From the NCBI RefSeq assembly GCF_905200055.1, contig NZ_CAJKIS010000037.1, forward strand, positions 1 through 23,296: a DNA stretch of 23,296 bases. The letters run 5' to 3'. Shown here one piece after another: positions 6,623 through 14,836 of this stretch. The notes beneath the pieces are model-generated. The model ran no database searches and had not been told where the DNA came from. It saw only the letters and a list, made by a program, of their open reading frames with translations. Position 1 is the first letter of the stretch. Every line of letters begins with the position of its first letter. The position numbers were made by a program, and so were the translations under genes. The stretch comes from an uncultured Fusobacterium sp. (GTDB taxonomy: Bacteria; Fusobacteriota; Fusobacteriia; Fusobacteriales; Fusobacteriaceae).

Positions 6623-9230
6623 TTTTCTTTCCAATCAAAGTAACATTGTACCCATCCTTTAATTCTTTCTCTATCTGTTTAATCATAACTTTAGCCATTT
6701 GTGAGTCTGAAACATCTATAATTACATTTCCTTCACTTTCTTTCCCAGCATTTTCAACTCTTTTATCTATTTCATCATCATAGTTATTTCTAGAAGTTTC
6801 TCTTTCTCCACTTGAACTATCTCCACCTCTAACTACTGAAGATGCTACTCCAAAAGCTGCCGCTATTGCAGCATTTTTAGCTGCCCCTGCAAATTTAGAA
6901 GCCGCTAATGGTGGATTAGAAACTACATTAGAAACTGCGATAGCTAAGTCAGAAGCTGCCCAAGTAGCATGTTGATTTCCTAATGAGTATAGGAGCTCAG
7001 CTAATTGTAATTTTGCAAATTCTTTAAAATCATCTAAAGATTTTAATTGACCCTTTGCTAGCATATCATAAGCTTGCATTGTAGCATTATAAGAACGTTG
7101 CATAGTCATTTCTTTATAATTAGCAGCTAAATCTCTATCTTTTTGTGCCTTTTTATCTAAAATTTTTTCTCTTTTCAGTGCATTTTCTTCAATCTTTTGC
7201 AGTGTATCAACTGCTTGTTGCTTATAATCTTCACTACTGTTATAAAAAGTTAGTCTATTTTGAAGTTCTTCAGCTTCTCTCTCCAGCCTAGCTAATTCAA
7301 GCTCTCTCATTCTTTGCTCTTTGAACTCTTCAATCTGAGTTTCAGTTAATGATCCATTCTCTCTCATTTCTGCTAGTTGAGTTAAGAACTCCCACTCATT
7401 TGCTAATAGCTCTGCTTGATACTCTTTCCTTTTCTCAGCCTCTGCTTGTAAGAATAAATCTTCTCTATTTTCAGCATTCAAAGTAGTATTTTGAGTTATT
7501 TGGAGTTCTACTTCTATAACTTTCTTTTTGAACTCATTAGCTTTCTCAAGTTCTCCAAGATTTTTATAAAACTCTTCCATTTCTCTATAAAGCGAGGCAT
7601 TAGATGCTCTTTGCTGTTGTAATAACTCTTGATCTTTAAGTTTTACATTTCTATCATACTCATCTTTAGAAATAATGCCCATGTTTAAGAGATTTTGTTG
7701 TTGTTTCATAAAATTTCTTCTTTGAGTTAAATAATTAATCTCAACTTTATTAAGATTATCTTTATGCTGCTTTTCCTTAGCCTCAACAGCTTTTGCTTTA
7801 TCTTCAACTGCCTTTATTGCAGCTTCTTTAGCTTTTTGTGCTGCCTTTTCTTCAGCTTTTCTAGCTTTCTCTTCTTCAATTTCTTTTTGTCTAGCTTTAT
7901 CAGCAGCCATTTTATCCTCAACAATTTTTATTTGCTTGTTGAGTTTTTCAATTTCTTTAGCTTTTTGATTGATTTGAGTAATAGCAGTTGGACTAACTTT
8001 TGCAGTTTTTAAAAGTTCCCTTTGCTCAGTTTCTAACTGTGCAACTCTAGCTTTATTTTTGTTATAATCTTCAAATGCACTATTATCACCATCTACTGCT
8101 TTTCTAACAGTTTTTAAAGTAATGAAAATAGGTTTTTCTAACCAAGTTACTAAGCTTCTCCACTTAGAATCCATCGCATTACATAGCTTATCCCACTCAC
8201 TTTTGATATTAGCAGTTGCTATCTCATAAGCTGTATTTAACTCTCCTGATTTGTTCTTCATATCTTCAAGCTTTTCACTAAACTTCTGAGCATTTAACCC
8301 TGTTAAGTTAAGAGCAGCACTTCCAGCCTCAACACTTCCGAACAAGTCTACTATTGACTTATTAGTACTCTTAGCATGTTGTTCCATTAAATTTAAAGCT
8401 CCTTGGAGATCTCCACCGTTAGCGATGAAATCTCTAAAACTTTGACCTGCTATTTTAGTAAAGACATCAGCAGCCTTTTGCCCTTCTTTCGAAAGTTCTG
8501 ACAACATAGTCTTTAGCATAGTAGTAGACTTAGCAGTACTATTTCCGTTTTGAGTCATTTGAGCTAATGCAGCCCCTACATCGTTAAGAGCTATATTAAG
8601 AGGAGCAGCTATTGAAGTTACATCAGATAAATATGATCCTAGCTCTCCAACTGTTGTTACCCCTTTATTCTGCACTGTTAATAACCAATCTGCTATCTCT
8701 CCTGCTTCTGTAGCAGTCATTTTATAAGCATTCATTATAGATGATATAGTCTGTATTGAAGTTTCAGTTGTAGTTAATCCTGCCTGTGCCGTCTTGGTTG
8801 CAGTTTCTAAGAAATCTATTAGATCTTCTTTAGCAACTCCCGATGATAATGCTTGATAAGCTCCATTTGCTATATCTTCTTTTGCTTGACCTGTTTTAAT
8901 TGATAAATTTACAAATTCATCAGCATACTTGTTAAGTTCTTCTCTAGAGCCTTTAAGCAATGTATTTACAGTTGATAATTGCTTTTGAAAAGCAATCATA
9001 TCTTGAATAGCTAAACGTGTTTTATTAGCAAAATAAACAGCTGCAGCAGCAAGAGAAAACTTTGATTTGATAGCTTTTCCTATAAAACTACTCATACTAT
9101 CAAAATTTTTATTTATTTTTCCAGTACTTTCTGAGGTTTTATCTTCCATTTTTTCAAGTCCATCAGTATATTCTTTAGTTGTCAATTTAGCAATATACTG
9201 TAAGACATATTCATTTGAATAAGGTATCAT
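6615..9230 (-). CDS. Tail tape measure protein
   Basis: This 871-aa protein has an N-terminal tape-measure core (about 75-360, TP901-type) with the usual Ala/Thr-rich segments: FQKQLSTVNTLL, GAYQALSSGVAKEDLIDF and ALAQMTQNGNSTAKSTTM. A long charged coiled coil follows (about 390-720), including a Lys/Glu/Ala-rich block (EEEKARKAEEKAAQKAKEAA). Near the end lies an Ala-rich hydrophobic stretch (about 755-815, AAKNAAIAAAFGVASSVV), which may cross the host membrane during DNA entry. ATG 9230 abuts the chaperone gene, and the AGGTAGATAG ribosome site overlaps that gene's end. With no sheath gene nearby the tail is probably non-contractile; at about 1.5 angstrom per residue it would be roughly 130 nm long. 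Confidence 0.92.
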   Translation of the reverse strand: MIPYSNEYVLQYIAKLTTKEYTDGLEKMEDKTSESTGKINKNFDSMSSFIGKAIKSKFSLAAAAVYFANKTRLAIQDMIAFQKQLSTVNTLLKGSREELNKYADEFVNLSIKTGQAKEDIANGAYQALSSGVAKEDLIDFLETATKTAQAGLTTTETSIQTISSIMNAYKMTATEAGEIADWLLTVQNKGVTTVGELGSYLSDVTSIAAPLNIALNDVGAALAQMTQNGNSTAKSTTMLKTMLSELSKEGQKAADVFTKIAGQSFRDFIANGGDLQGALNLMEQHAKSTNKSIVDLFGSVEAGSAALNLTGLNAQKFSEKLEDMKNKSGELNTAYEIATANIKSEWDKLCNAMDSKWRSLVTWLEKPIFITLKTVRKAVDGDNSAFEDYNKNKARVAQLETEQRELLKTAKVSPTAITQINQKAKEIEKLNKQIKIVEDKMAADKARQKEIEEEKARKAEEKAAQKAKEAAIKAVEDKAKAVEAKEKQHKDNLNKVEINYLTQRRNFMKQQQNLLNMGIISKDEYDRNVKLKDQELLQQQRASNASLYREMEEFYKNLGELEKANEFKKKVIEVELQITQNTTLNAENREDLFLQAEAEKRKEYQAELLANEWEFLTQLAEMRENGSLTETQIEEFKEQRMRELELARLEREAEELQNRLTFYNSSEDYKQQAVDTLQKIEENALKREKILDKKAQKDRDLAANYKEMTMQRSYNATMQAYDMLAKGQLKSLDDFKEFAKLQLAELLYSLGNQHATWAASDLAIAVSNVVSNPPLAASKFAGAAKNAAIAAAFGVASSVVRGGDSSSGERETSRNNYDDEIDKRVENAGKESEGNVIIDVSDSQMAKVMIKQIEKELKDGYNVTLIGKKKR

Positions 9231-9860
9231 CTATCTACCTCCCAGCATTGCTTTTAATTGCATTAGTCCACTCAAATCTTGCCCTCTAACAATCTTTACA
9301 CCTTTTTTAAAAGAAGAACTATATTTATCAAGAGTTTTTTTATAATTACTATTCCCATCTTTTGTTTTAAGATGCAAGTGATTATCTACTATTTCAGCTA
9401 ATCTTAAACTTTCTTCACCAATTAATGCTTCTATTCCATTTATTAAACTAAAAAATATATTTGCATCAGTATTTAAAGTTTCTTCTGGAGTTGAATTAGT
9501 ATAATAACAATATTTAGCAATTAAATAATCAAAATTAATTGAAATTTTATCTTTATTATCACTAGTATCATCAATATTCTCAGTACTATTATCTTTTTTA
9601 TTAGATAATGTATTCAAACACTGAGTTAATACATTAAATATTTCTATATTCCCTAAAATTTTTGTATCTAAAGTAGGTAATATAATATTTATAACTTGAT
9701 TACAAGTCTCTCTATAATCAGTATTAATTTTTTCAAAGTCTATTGTATTAATTTTTATCCATTCTCTGAGAGTTACATTTTTTACTGGATAATCTTCAAA
9801 CCTGACAGTTATATATTTCTTTTTTTCAAGATAGTTTTCTAAATTAATAAATTTTATCAT
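9231..9860 (-). CDS. Tail assembly chaperone
   Basis: This 209-aa protein lies directly between the tail-tube gene and the tape measure, where siphoviruses encode their G/GT-type chaperones. The N-terminal half (1-86) is followed by an acidic, low-complexity linker (about 87-105, NKKDNSTENIDDTSDNKDK). The second half reads FDYLIAKYCYYTNSTPEETL with FFSLINGIEALIG, similar to the T-domain pattern in which a bulky tail-chaperone helix precedes the tape-measure-binding part. Both halves are in one continuous frame, with no need of the usual programmed frameshift. The C-terminus is LMQLKAMLGGR. ATG 9860 has an AGGAGGG site. The call rests mainly on position and layout. Confidence 0.6.
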   Translation of the reverse strand: MIKFINLENYLEKKKYITVRFEDYPVKNVTLREWIKINTIDFEKINTDYRETCNQVINIILPTLDTKILGNIEIFNVLTQCLNTLSNKKDNSTENIDDTSDNKDKISINFDYLIAKYCYYTNSTPEETLNTDANIFFSLINGIEALIGEESLRLAEIVDNHLHLKTKDGNSNYKKTLDKYSSSFKKGVKIVRGQDLSGLMQLKAMLGGR

Positions 9861-9882
9861 TACTACCCTCCTAGTTTAATAT

Positions 9883-9917
9883 TCAGTGATACCCCTCAAT
9901 TATGAGGGATATATCAA
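9883..9917. promoter_or_regulatory. Hairpin between tail-tube and chaperone genes
   Basis: CCCTC and GAGGG pair around AATTAT within flanking complementary A/T sequence. No U-run follows on the minus strand, so it looks like a processing, stability or translation-tuning hairpin and not a terminator. Confidence 0.4.
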
Positions 9918-9926
9918 AATATTAAA

Positions 9927-10457
9927 TTACTCATTTTTAGTGTATGTCCCTATTGTGAAAGATTTCCCAAATGTAGGTGATTCAGGATCTTCATCATCTG
10001 CAAATTCAAAAGTTAAGTCACATTTAGCATACCCATCTTTTTTAAAGCTAAAATTAGATTCTACAGATACAAATACCTTAGGTCCTGTTATATCATAATC
10101 TTTAGATGCTCCTGCTGAAATTGGATGTATTACTAATTTACCTTCACACATCTCTTTTCCTCTTGTTGAATAAGCATATCCTGTTTTCCCTTTTTCATAT
10201 ACATTTGTTATTGAGGATAATAATTCTAAATCTGCTAAGATAGAGCATTTATAATTTGCTTCCCCAGATAATACTTTTGTTTTATATGGTCCACTTAATT
10301 GATCAACTAATAATTTAAAAACTTCTGCTGTACATGTAAATATAGAATCGGACTCTTCCAAAGTTATTCCAATATCTATTGGAGTAGAAGTTTTTTTTGG
10401 TGTGAAAGTAAGACTACACTCTCCCATAGGTAACTCTTTTTTTTCTAAAATTGCCAT
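9927..10457 (-). CDS. Tail tube (major tail) protein, second paralogue
   Basis: This 176-aa protein, beta-rich by composition, has LPMGECSLTF near the N-terminus and a DIGITLEESD segment typical of small tail-tube proteins. It ends with an acidic loop (FADDEDPESPTFG) and a TIGTYTKN strand. It shares the pattern LPMGxC...DxGxTLxE with its upstream neighbour (10477-11079), so the two appear to be tandem paralogues. It directly precedes the chaperone and tape measure, the usual site of the major tail protein. ATG 10457 has AGGAGGG. Being shorter and without added repeats, this copy is the better candidate for the main tube subunit. Confidence 0.65.
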   Translation of the reverse strand: MAILEKKELPMGECSLTFTPKKTSTPIDIGITLEESDSIFTCTAEVFKLLVDQLSGPYKTKVLSGEANYKCSILADLELLSSITNVYEKGKTGYAYSTRGKEMCEGKLVIHPISAGASKDYDITGPKVFVSVESNFSFKKDGYAKCDLTFEFADDEDPESPTFGKSFTIGTYTKNE

Positions 10458-10476
10458 TTTTCCCTCCTTTTATTTA

Positions 10477-11079
10477 TCAACCTAAAACTTTTATAAGATG
10501 TCCATTTTTTATTTTGAAATTAACCATTCCTTGCTCGTCATCAGTATAAATTAATTTTTTATTTTTAATTGATAGATCAGGCATATTTTCATTATCTGGT
10601 GCAAAAAGAACTAAATTTTTATTTCTTATTCTTGCTGAAAGTTGATTATATACATCAACCCCAAATAAAATTTCAATATTTTTTTTATGTTCATTACTTA
10701 AAGCAACTGCTTTTAATTTTATTTTATAAAGCTTATTATCTTTAAAATTGAACATAGGCTCTAAAATTATTTTTGCTTTAAAAAGAAAAATTGTAGCTGT
10801 TTTATTTAAAGGAACTATTCTTAATTCACCTTGTCTTACAAGAGAATTTAAATTAGGATCTATCCTTAAATTTTCAAAATTTTCTTGACTAAGTAGCAAA
10901 GAAGTTTTAAAAGTAACTTCCTTATTTAGTTCAATTACTTCTTTTACTTCCTGACTTTCATCAGTTCGAATTTCTTCTGTTTTAATCTTTATTTCAAGCG
11001 ATGTTTCATCTTCTTTTAATGTAACTCCTAAGTCTAAGTTATCTAAAAAAATGTTACATGCTCCCATCGGTAAGTTCAT
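10477..11079 (-). CDS. Tail tube-like protein with C-terminal KNKNL repeats
   Basis: This 200-aa protein begins NLPMGACNIFLDNLDLGVTL, which aligns with the next gene's LPMGEC...IDIGITL. The tube-like part covers about 1-145. The last 55 residues carry three short repeats about 20 residues apart: RIRNKNLVLF, SIKNKKLIYT and KIKNGHLIKV (centred near 153, 173 and 192). The same unit ends the fibre protein at 1782-3017. It could be a minor tube subunit, a tube with an exposed decoration domain, or a neck or terminator protein. An AGGTGA site precedes ATG 11079. Paralogy and repeats are seen directly; the exact role is inferred. Confidence 0.55.
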   Translation of the reverse strand: MNLPMGACNIFLDNLDLGVTLKEDETSLEIKIKTEEIRTDESQEVKEVIELNKEVTFKTSLLLSQENFENLRIDPNLNSLVRQGELRIVPLNKTATIFLFKAKIILEPMFNFKDNKLYKIKLKAVALSNEHKKNIEILFGVDVYNQLSARIRNKNLVLFAPDNENMPDLSIKNKKLIYTDDEQGMVNFKIKNGHLIKVLG

Positions 11080-11089
11080 CTATTTTCAC

Positions 11090-11470
11090 CTACCTTATAT
11101 ATAAATTTTTAGCCTTTTTACTCTCATCAGTACTTATATTCTCTTCAAGTTGAGCTTCTCTGATTGATTTAAGTGTAGATCTGAAATCAACCATCATATC
11201 AGCTCCTAAATCTATATAATCTACATGAGCTATATGCTCATACATCTTAGCTAGAACATAATTTTTACATAATGATGAAATAACATAAGCTCCATTCTCA
11301 GTTTTTTTAAGTTTATCTAAATTAATAGATGCCTCAATTATTCCAACCGCTGCTCTTTCAAAGTCTCTAATTTGCTTTAAAAACTCATCATCATTAAGCC
11401 CGCTAAAATGTTTTAGAATATTCTCAGTAGTTTTAGGCATTATAGTACCTTTGATATATATTCCTTCCAT
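11090..11470 (-). CDS. Head-tail connector-like protein
   Basis: This 126-aa protein is mostly helical by its heptad-like pattern (NDDEFLKQIRDFERAAVGIIEASINL, SLCKNYVLAKMYEHI). It lies between the capsid and tail-tube genes, where gp6/gp36-type adaptors are encoded. I keep ATG 11470 because AGGAGGG precedes it; an internal ATG (MPKTTEN) has no better site. The size fits small head-tail adaptors. I cannot assign a Pfam family by eye, and an unrelated neck protein is possible. Confidence 0.5.
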   Translation of the reverse strand: MEGIYIKGTIMPKTTENILKHFSGLNDDEFLKQIRDFERAAVGIIEASINLDKLKKTENGAYVISSLCKNYVLAKMYEHIAHVDYIDLGADMMVDFRSTLKSIREAQLEENISTDESKKAKNLYIR

Positions 11471-11484
11471 TAACCCTCCTAGTC

Positions 11485-11508
11485 AGAGAAAAGGGGCATA
11501 CACCCCTT
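11485..11508 (-). terminator. Partial terminator after the capsid gene
   Basis: On the minus strand AAGGGG and CCCCTT pair around a 6-base loop and are followed by TTCTCT. The U-run is short, so it may only partly stop transcription, giving more head than tail mRNA. Confidence 0.55.
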
Positions 11509-11515
11509 GTGCTCT

Positions 11516-12505
11516 CTAAGAAATAGTAACTTTATATCTCTTATATCTACTTAAAGATAATAAGCATGGCATAGGTGCAGATTTATTCCACATTCCTGTA
11601 CTTCCAGTCATTGCTTCTACTCTTAGATCTCCAGCTATTGTTTTAGCTCTGATTAATTTAGATTGATTAGTTTTAACATCTCCATATTGAAGGCATCCGT
11701 ATCCTACTGCAAGGTTACTTCTTTGAGATAAAATAATTAAATCCTTAGTTTCAATTAAAGCATCATCAACACCTTTGGCATCTAATAAAAGATTTATTTT
11801 TAATCCTTCTCCCATTTCAAGATATGGAGATTCTCCATGCACAAATTTAACATTATTGATATTTTGTCTAGTATCATTAGCTTCATTTTTTAAAGCATTA
11901 AATACTGTTAGTCCTACTTCAACCTCAGGGAAAACTCCTACTTTAGTATGATATTCCATAATTACTTTTAAAATTTCATCTGAGTATTTAGTTTTAGAAT
12001 TCCATTGAAGTTCAGTTTCATCAGTAACTCCAACATTAAATTCTTTATTATTTTTATCAGTATAAGTACCTTTTAAATAAGCTTGGTTACATTGTTTAAT
12101 AGCTCTATTTTTTAATGCAGCTCCTAAGAATCTTGCTGCTTTAGCTTCTAGTTGCTCCATAGGTTTAATTTCTTGTCCTGTAGTTGTTATTGCAGGAACT
12201 CCAGCTTGAGCCGCTATTAGATCAGATGGTTGATATATATACTGTGATCCGATGATGTCTGGTTCAAATTCTATAATGTTAGAACCATCTTTCCCGATGA
12301 TAGGTAAAATATCATTTCTTCCAACTATTCCTGCTGTAACAAAGAAGTCATTCATATCCTCAATTCTAATTTTTTCAGTAGGTGATAGATATTCATTTCC
12401 ACTATTTACAAATTTAGAATAGTAATATTCAGAGATAGTTACTTTTTTAGACATTTCAGCTATAAGATTTATTAAATATATCATTCTCTTCATTTCTTCA
12501 TTCAT
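11516..12505 (-). CDS. Major capsid protein (lambda gpE-like)
   Basis: This 329-aa protein has the layout of the Phage_cap_E family. The N-terminal half contains EKIRIEDMNDFFVTAGIVGRN and FEPDIIGSQYIYQPSDL. The C-terminal half contains the conserved-looking KSKLIRAKTIAGDLRVEAMTGS type stretch (here NQSKLIRAKTIAGDLRVEAM) and a WNKSAPMPCLLSL end. It follows protease/scaffold and decoration genes in the standard order, with two bases between it and the decoration gene. An AAGGAGG site precedes ATG 12505. A hairpin with a short U-run lies just after its stop. Confidence 0.85.
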   Translation of the reverse strand: MNEEMKRMIYLINLIAEMSKKVTISEYYYSKFVNSGNEYLSPTEKIRIEDMNDFFVTAGIVGRNDILPIIGKDGSNIIEFEPDIIGSQYIYQPSDLIAAQAGVPAITTTGQEIKPMEQLEAKAARFLGAALKNRAIKQCNQAYLKGTYTDKNNKEFNVGVTDETELQWNSKTKYSDEILKVIMEYHTKVGVFPEVEVGLTVFNALKNEANDTRQNINNVKFVHGESPYLEMGEGLKINLLLDAKGVDDALIETKDLIILSQRSNLAVGYGCLQYGDVKTNQSKLIRAKTIAGDLRVEAMTGSTGMWNKSAPMPCLLSLSRYKRYKVTIS

Positions 12506-12507
12506 GT

Positions 12508-12876
12508 TTAAGCCTCCTTAGTACCTTTTAATTCATTAGTTAATATAATTCCTGCTAATTTAAGTGCAGATATAGCAGTTTTATCAGTTCCCCAAGTAAC
12601 ACCTTTTATCCATTCTTTAGCAACTATTGCATAAGTAGAAATAGAACCTATTTCTTTTGCTTGAAATGTTCTAGTTTCTCCTGTGTATAGTCCTGCTATA
12701 ATACCTTTATTTTCATCTCCTGCTACATAAGGATAAAATAATCCATCAGTTTTATGTTGTGCCACAGGTTGTAAATATTCCACTTTTCCTGCTGCAAATT
12801 CAACTCTCATATCAGGTTGTAATCTTTTTATTGTATTTTCTCCTGCTGGAACTTCTCTTCTTTCAAATACTCCCAT
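12508..12876 (-). CDS. Head decoration protein
   Basis: This 122-aa protein lies between the protease/scaffold and the capsid protein, as gpD does in lambda and its relatives. It is rich in short beta segments and small residues: FYPYVAGDENKGIIAGLYTGE, then EIGSISTYAIVAKEWIKGVTWG. The alanine-rich C-terminus (ISALKLAGIILTNELKGT) is typical of decoration-type proteins paired with gpE capsids. AAGGAGG precedes ATG 12876. The call is based on order, length and the VAGDENKGIIAGLYTGET pattern. Confidence 0.7.
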   Translation of the reverse strand: MGVFERREVPAGENTIKRLQPDMRVEFAAGKVEYLQPVAQHKTDGLFYPYVAGDENKGIIAGLYTGETRTFQAKEIGSISTYAIVAKEWIKGVTWGTDKTAISALKLAGIILTNELKGTKEA

Positions 12877-12896
12877 TTTTTTCCTCCTTAATTAAA

Positions 12897-13883
12897 TTAA
12901 TATAAAGCAGCTATTCTTTTAGCTTTTTCGATAGGTGACTCTTCTTTTTTGTCACTAAATTCTTTAGAATCTGTGTAGTTCTTAAATAACTCTTTAAAAG
13001 GACTTTCACCTTCTGAAAACTCTTTTAACTTAGTTGCCATGCTTGCTTTTTCATTCTCTGAGAACTCAATGATATTTGAATACTCTGCTTCTTCATAAGC
13101 CTTATTAATAGCAAACTCAAGCATTTTATGCAGAACTGGCGGAAACATTGAAACTAATTTCTTTTTAGTCTCATCTCTCTCTGCCTCTCTTGCAAACTCA
13201 GCTTTAGCTTTTGCAAATATCTCCTGAGGTGTTAGATTGTTGACAGGTTTAGCACTAAGCATAAGCCCTAATCCGTCTGCTATTGATTTTAAAGTATCTT
13301 GTGAGAACTCAGCAGTCTTTTCAACTGTATAACCTAAATCTTTTAGTTTATTAACAGCATATTTTTCATCATCTTTCTCGTAAAGAACATCAAATAAAGC
13401 TTTATAATTTACTTTAGAAACATCTACTGTTTTAAAAAATGCTATAAACTCATCAATTTTACCTTGTGCATCTTCCTCAGCAAATTCAATAGTCTCAGTT
13501 TTTTCAATAGATGTTAAGTCTTGAGAAAACTCACTAAATGATTGATCTAAATCTTTGATGTGAGGCGGTGCATAACCTAAGATAGCTAAATGATTAGGTT
13601 CTCCGTCTGCTCCTATTCCTATTGAAAGATTTGGATATTTATCCTTTATACTTTCTCCAAGTGAGTTATATGCAAACTCTCCTATTAAGTACCCTTGATC
13701 ATCTACATCAGTAACTTTACAAGTCCCTGCGACTGGAATTGCAGTGACTGGATATCCGTTGTTTACCCAATCCCCTACGTGTCCAGCAGTAATGTTAAAC
13801 TCTTTTCCTACCCAGCTTTTTAATTTATCTGCTGAGTAATTCCCTTTTTTTCCATAGTCTCCTGCTTTGAAAATTCTAGGCAT
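12897..13883 (-). CDS. Head maturation protease fused to scaffold
   Basis: This 328-aa protein has an N-terminal protease domain (about 1-115) of the Mu-like I / prohead type. The motif NITAGHVGDW gives a candidate catalytic His35, and YPNLSIGIGADGEPNHLAILGYAPP gives candidate nucleophile Ser87. Residues 115-328 are charged and helical (EEDAQGKIDEFIAFF, IFAKAKAEFAREAERDE), as expected for the scaffold, which is probably cleaved during head maturation. ATG 13883 has an AAGGAGGG site. It follows the SpoVG gene by 15 bases and precedes the decoration and capsid genes. Catalytic residues are assigned by pattern and not by alignment. Confidence 0.82.
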   Translation of the reverse strand: MPRIFKAGDYGKKGNYSADKLKSWVGKEFNITAGHVGDWVNNGYPVTAIPVAGTCKVTDVDDQGYLIGEFAYNSLGESIKDKYPNLSIGIGADGEPNHLAILGYAPPHIKDLDQSFSEFSQDLTSIEKTETIEFAEEDAQGKIDEFIAFFKTVDVSKVNYKALFDVLYEKDDEKYAVNKLKDLGYTVEKTAEFSQDTLKSIADGLGLMLSAKPVNNLTPQEIFAKAKAEFAREAERDETKKKLVSMFPPVLHKMLEFAINKAYEEAEYSNIIEFSENEKASMATKLKEFSEGESPFKELFKNYTDSKEFSDKKEESPIEKAKRIAALY

Positions 13884-13898
13884 TTCTATCCCTCCTTT

Positions 13899-14159
13899 CT
13901 ATTTTTTATTTACTAGCTCTTGATATTTAGTAACTATTTCATCAGTTAGATATTTTCTGAAATTAGCATTTGCTGGATGTACTAAGTCTAAATATTTATC
14001 TCCTTTTCCTTTGAAATGAGGCATTGTTATAACAAACGCTTTATCAGTCTGTACAAGTCTAATTCCGTGTATGATTAATTGATTATCTAGTGTAACCTCA
14101 ACAATTGATTTTACTTTTTTTTCATCTTTTAATCTGATTTTTATATCTGTAACTTTCAT
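13899..14159 (-). CDS. spoVG: SpoVG family protein
   Basis: This 86-aa protein matches SpoVG along its whole length: MKVTDIKIRL at the start, then VEVTLDNQLIIHGIRLVQ, FVITMPHFKG, and YLDLVHPANANFRKYLTDEI near the end. In bacteria SpoVG is a small nucleic-acid-binding regulator, known from Bacillus septation and Staphylococcus virulence and also found in phages. Here it is embedded in the head operon, between the gpG-like protein and the protease. Its ATG comes right after the preceding stop (TAGATG), with a ribosome site inside that gene. The family is clear; why it sits with head genes is not. It could regulate late expression or bind packaged DNA. Confidence 0.9.
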   Translation of the reverse strand: MKVTDIKIRLKDEKKVKSIVEVTLDNQLIIHGIRLVQTDKAFVITMPHFKGKGDKYLDLVHPANANFRKYLTDEIVTKYQELVNKK

Positions 14160-14708
14160 CTATTTATCTCCTTTTAAATGTTTATTTATTAAAGCTGCAT
14201 AATGTTTAACTTGATTCTTTGAGAAACCTATAAAAGTTCTTCCAGGAACATTTCCCCAAGGACTTTCAACTCTTCTAGTTCTTCTGTGTTGCCTTATAGT
14301 CTCTGTTCTGCCTCTTCTCCTTCTCTGATGCTCCCTGACATTTTCATCAACTAACTTAGATCCAAACTCTCCTTTTTTAGCTCCAAAGTTTTGAAAAGCT
14401 GCATATTCTTTATTAGTTCCCACGATTGCAGCATCCTTAGTAGCTTTACTACTGATACTTCCTCTAAGTTCTCCAGTATCAACAAGTGGTTTTGAACTTC
14501 CTTTTCTTCTTCTCGACACTGTACTTTCTTTAAGAGGTTCCCACATCACACCGTTGGGATCTTTAGAATGCCTAAATCTCATATCAGTCTTAGTTTTCAT
14601 ATCTTCTGCTATTTGAAGCATAAGAGATTGAGTGTTAACTGCTTTCTTTTTAAGTTCTTCCAGCCCTTTTAAAACTAGCTTTGAGTTGTCAGTTACTTTG
14701 ATACTCAT
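14160..14708 (-). CDS. Virion morphogenesis protein (Mu gpG-like)
   Basis: This 182-aa protein has the hallmarks of the Phage_tail_S / Mu gpG family: an N-terminal helix, then DPNGVMWEPLKESTVSRRRK, then LVDTGELRGSIS, then VGTNKEYAAFQNFGA, and a C-terminal PGRTFIGFS. Homologues take part in tail completion or head-tail joining. It contains an unusual arginine-rich insertion (about 125-146, REHQRRRRGRTETIRQHRR type) between the FGAKKG and RTFIGFS motifs. It overlaps the small upstream gene by ATGA and is followed at once by SpoVG. The order portal, F, G, protease matches phage Mu. Confidence 0.85.
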   Translation of the reverse strand: MSIKVTDNSKLVLKGLEELKKKAVNTQSLMLQIAEDMKTKTDMRFRHSKDPNGVMWEPLKESTVSRRRKGSSKPLVDTGELRGSISSKATKDAAIVGTNKEYAAFQNFGAKKGEFGSKLVDENVREHQRRRRGRTETIRQHRRTRRVESPWGNVPGRTFIGFSKNQVKHYAALINKHLKGDK

Positions 14709-14824
14709 TTTCTTTTAGCCTCTTGTCTACGCTTCTCTTCTTTGATACCTTGAGCTTTTCCAACATAGAAAGCTATAACTCCACCGATACACATTCCAAG
14801 TGCTATATATCCTGCTATTTGCAT
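14705..14824 (-). CDS. Small membrane protein, 39 aa
   Basis: A 39-codon gene that begins at ATG 14824 after AGGAGGTG and ends in an ATGA overlap with the gpG-like gene. The product (MQIAGYIALGMCIGGVIAFY, then VGKAQGIKEEKRRQEAKRK) has one transmembrane helix (about 3-21) and a basic cytoplasmic tail. It lies 12 bases after the portal-MuF gene. Possible roles are a holin-like or membrane-anchoring factor, but no lysis gene is near. I recognise no family; the ribosome site and coupling make it a real gene. Confidence 0.8.
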   Translation of the reverse strand: MQIAGYIALGMCIGGVIAFYVGKAQGIKEEKRRQEAKRK

Positions 14825-14836
14825 ACTTAACACCTC

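Noticed and set aside
7764..8012. Phe/Ser-rich plus-strand frame that looks like a membrane protein
   Set aside because: It is antisense to the Lys/Glu-rich coiled coil of the tape measure; such mirrors are hydrophobic by codon complementarity.
9231..9860. Programmed frameshift in the tail chaperone
   Set aside because: Both chaperone-like halves lie in one frame and the stop abuts the tape measure; no slippery heptamer before a second overlapping frame was found.
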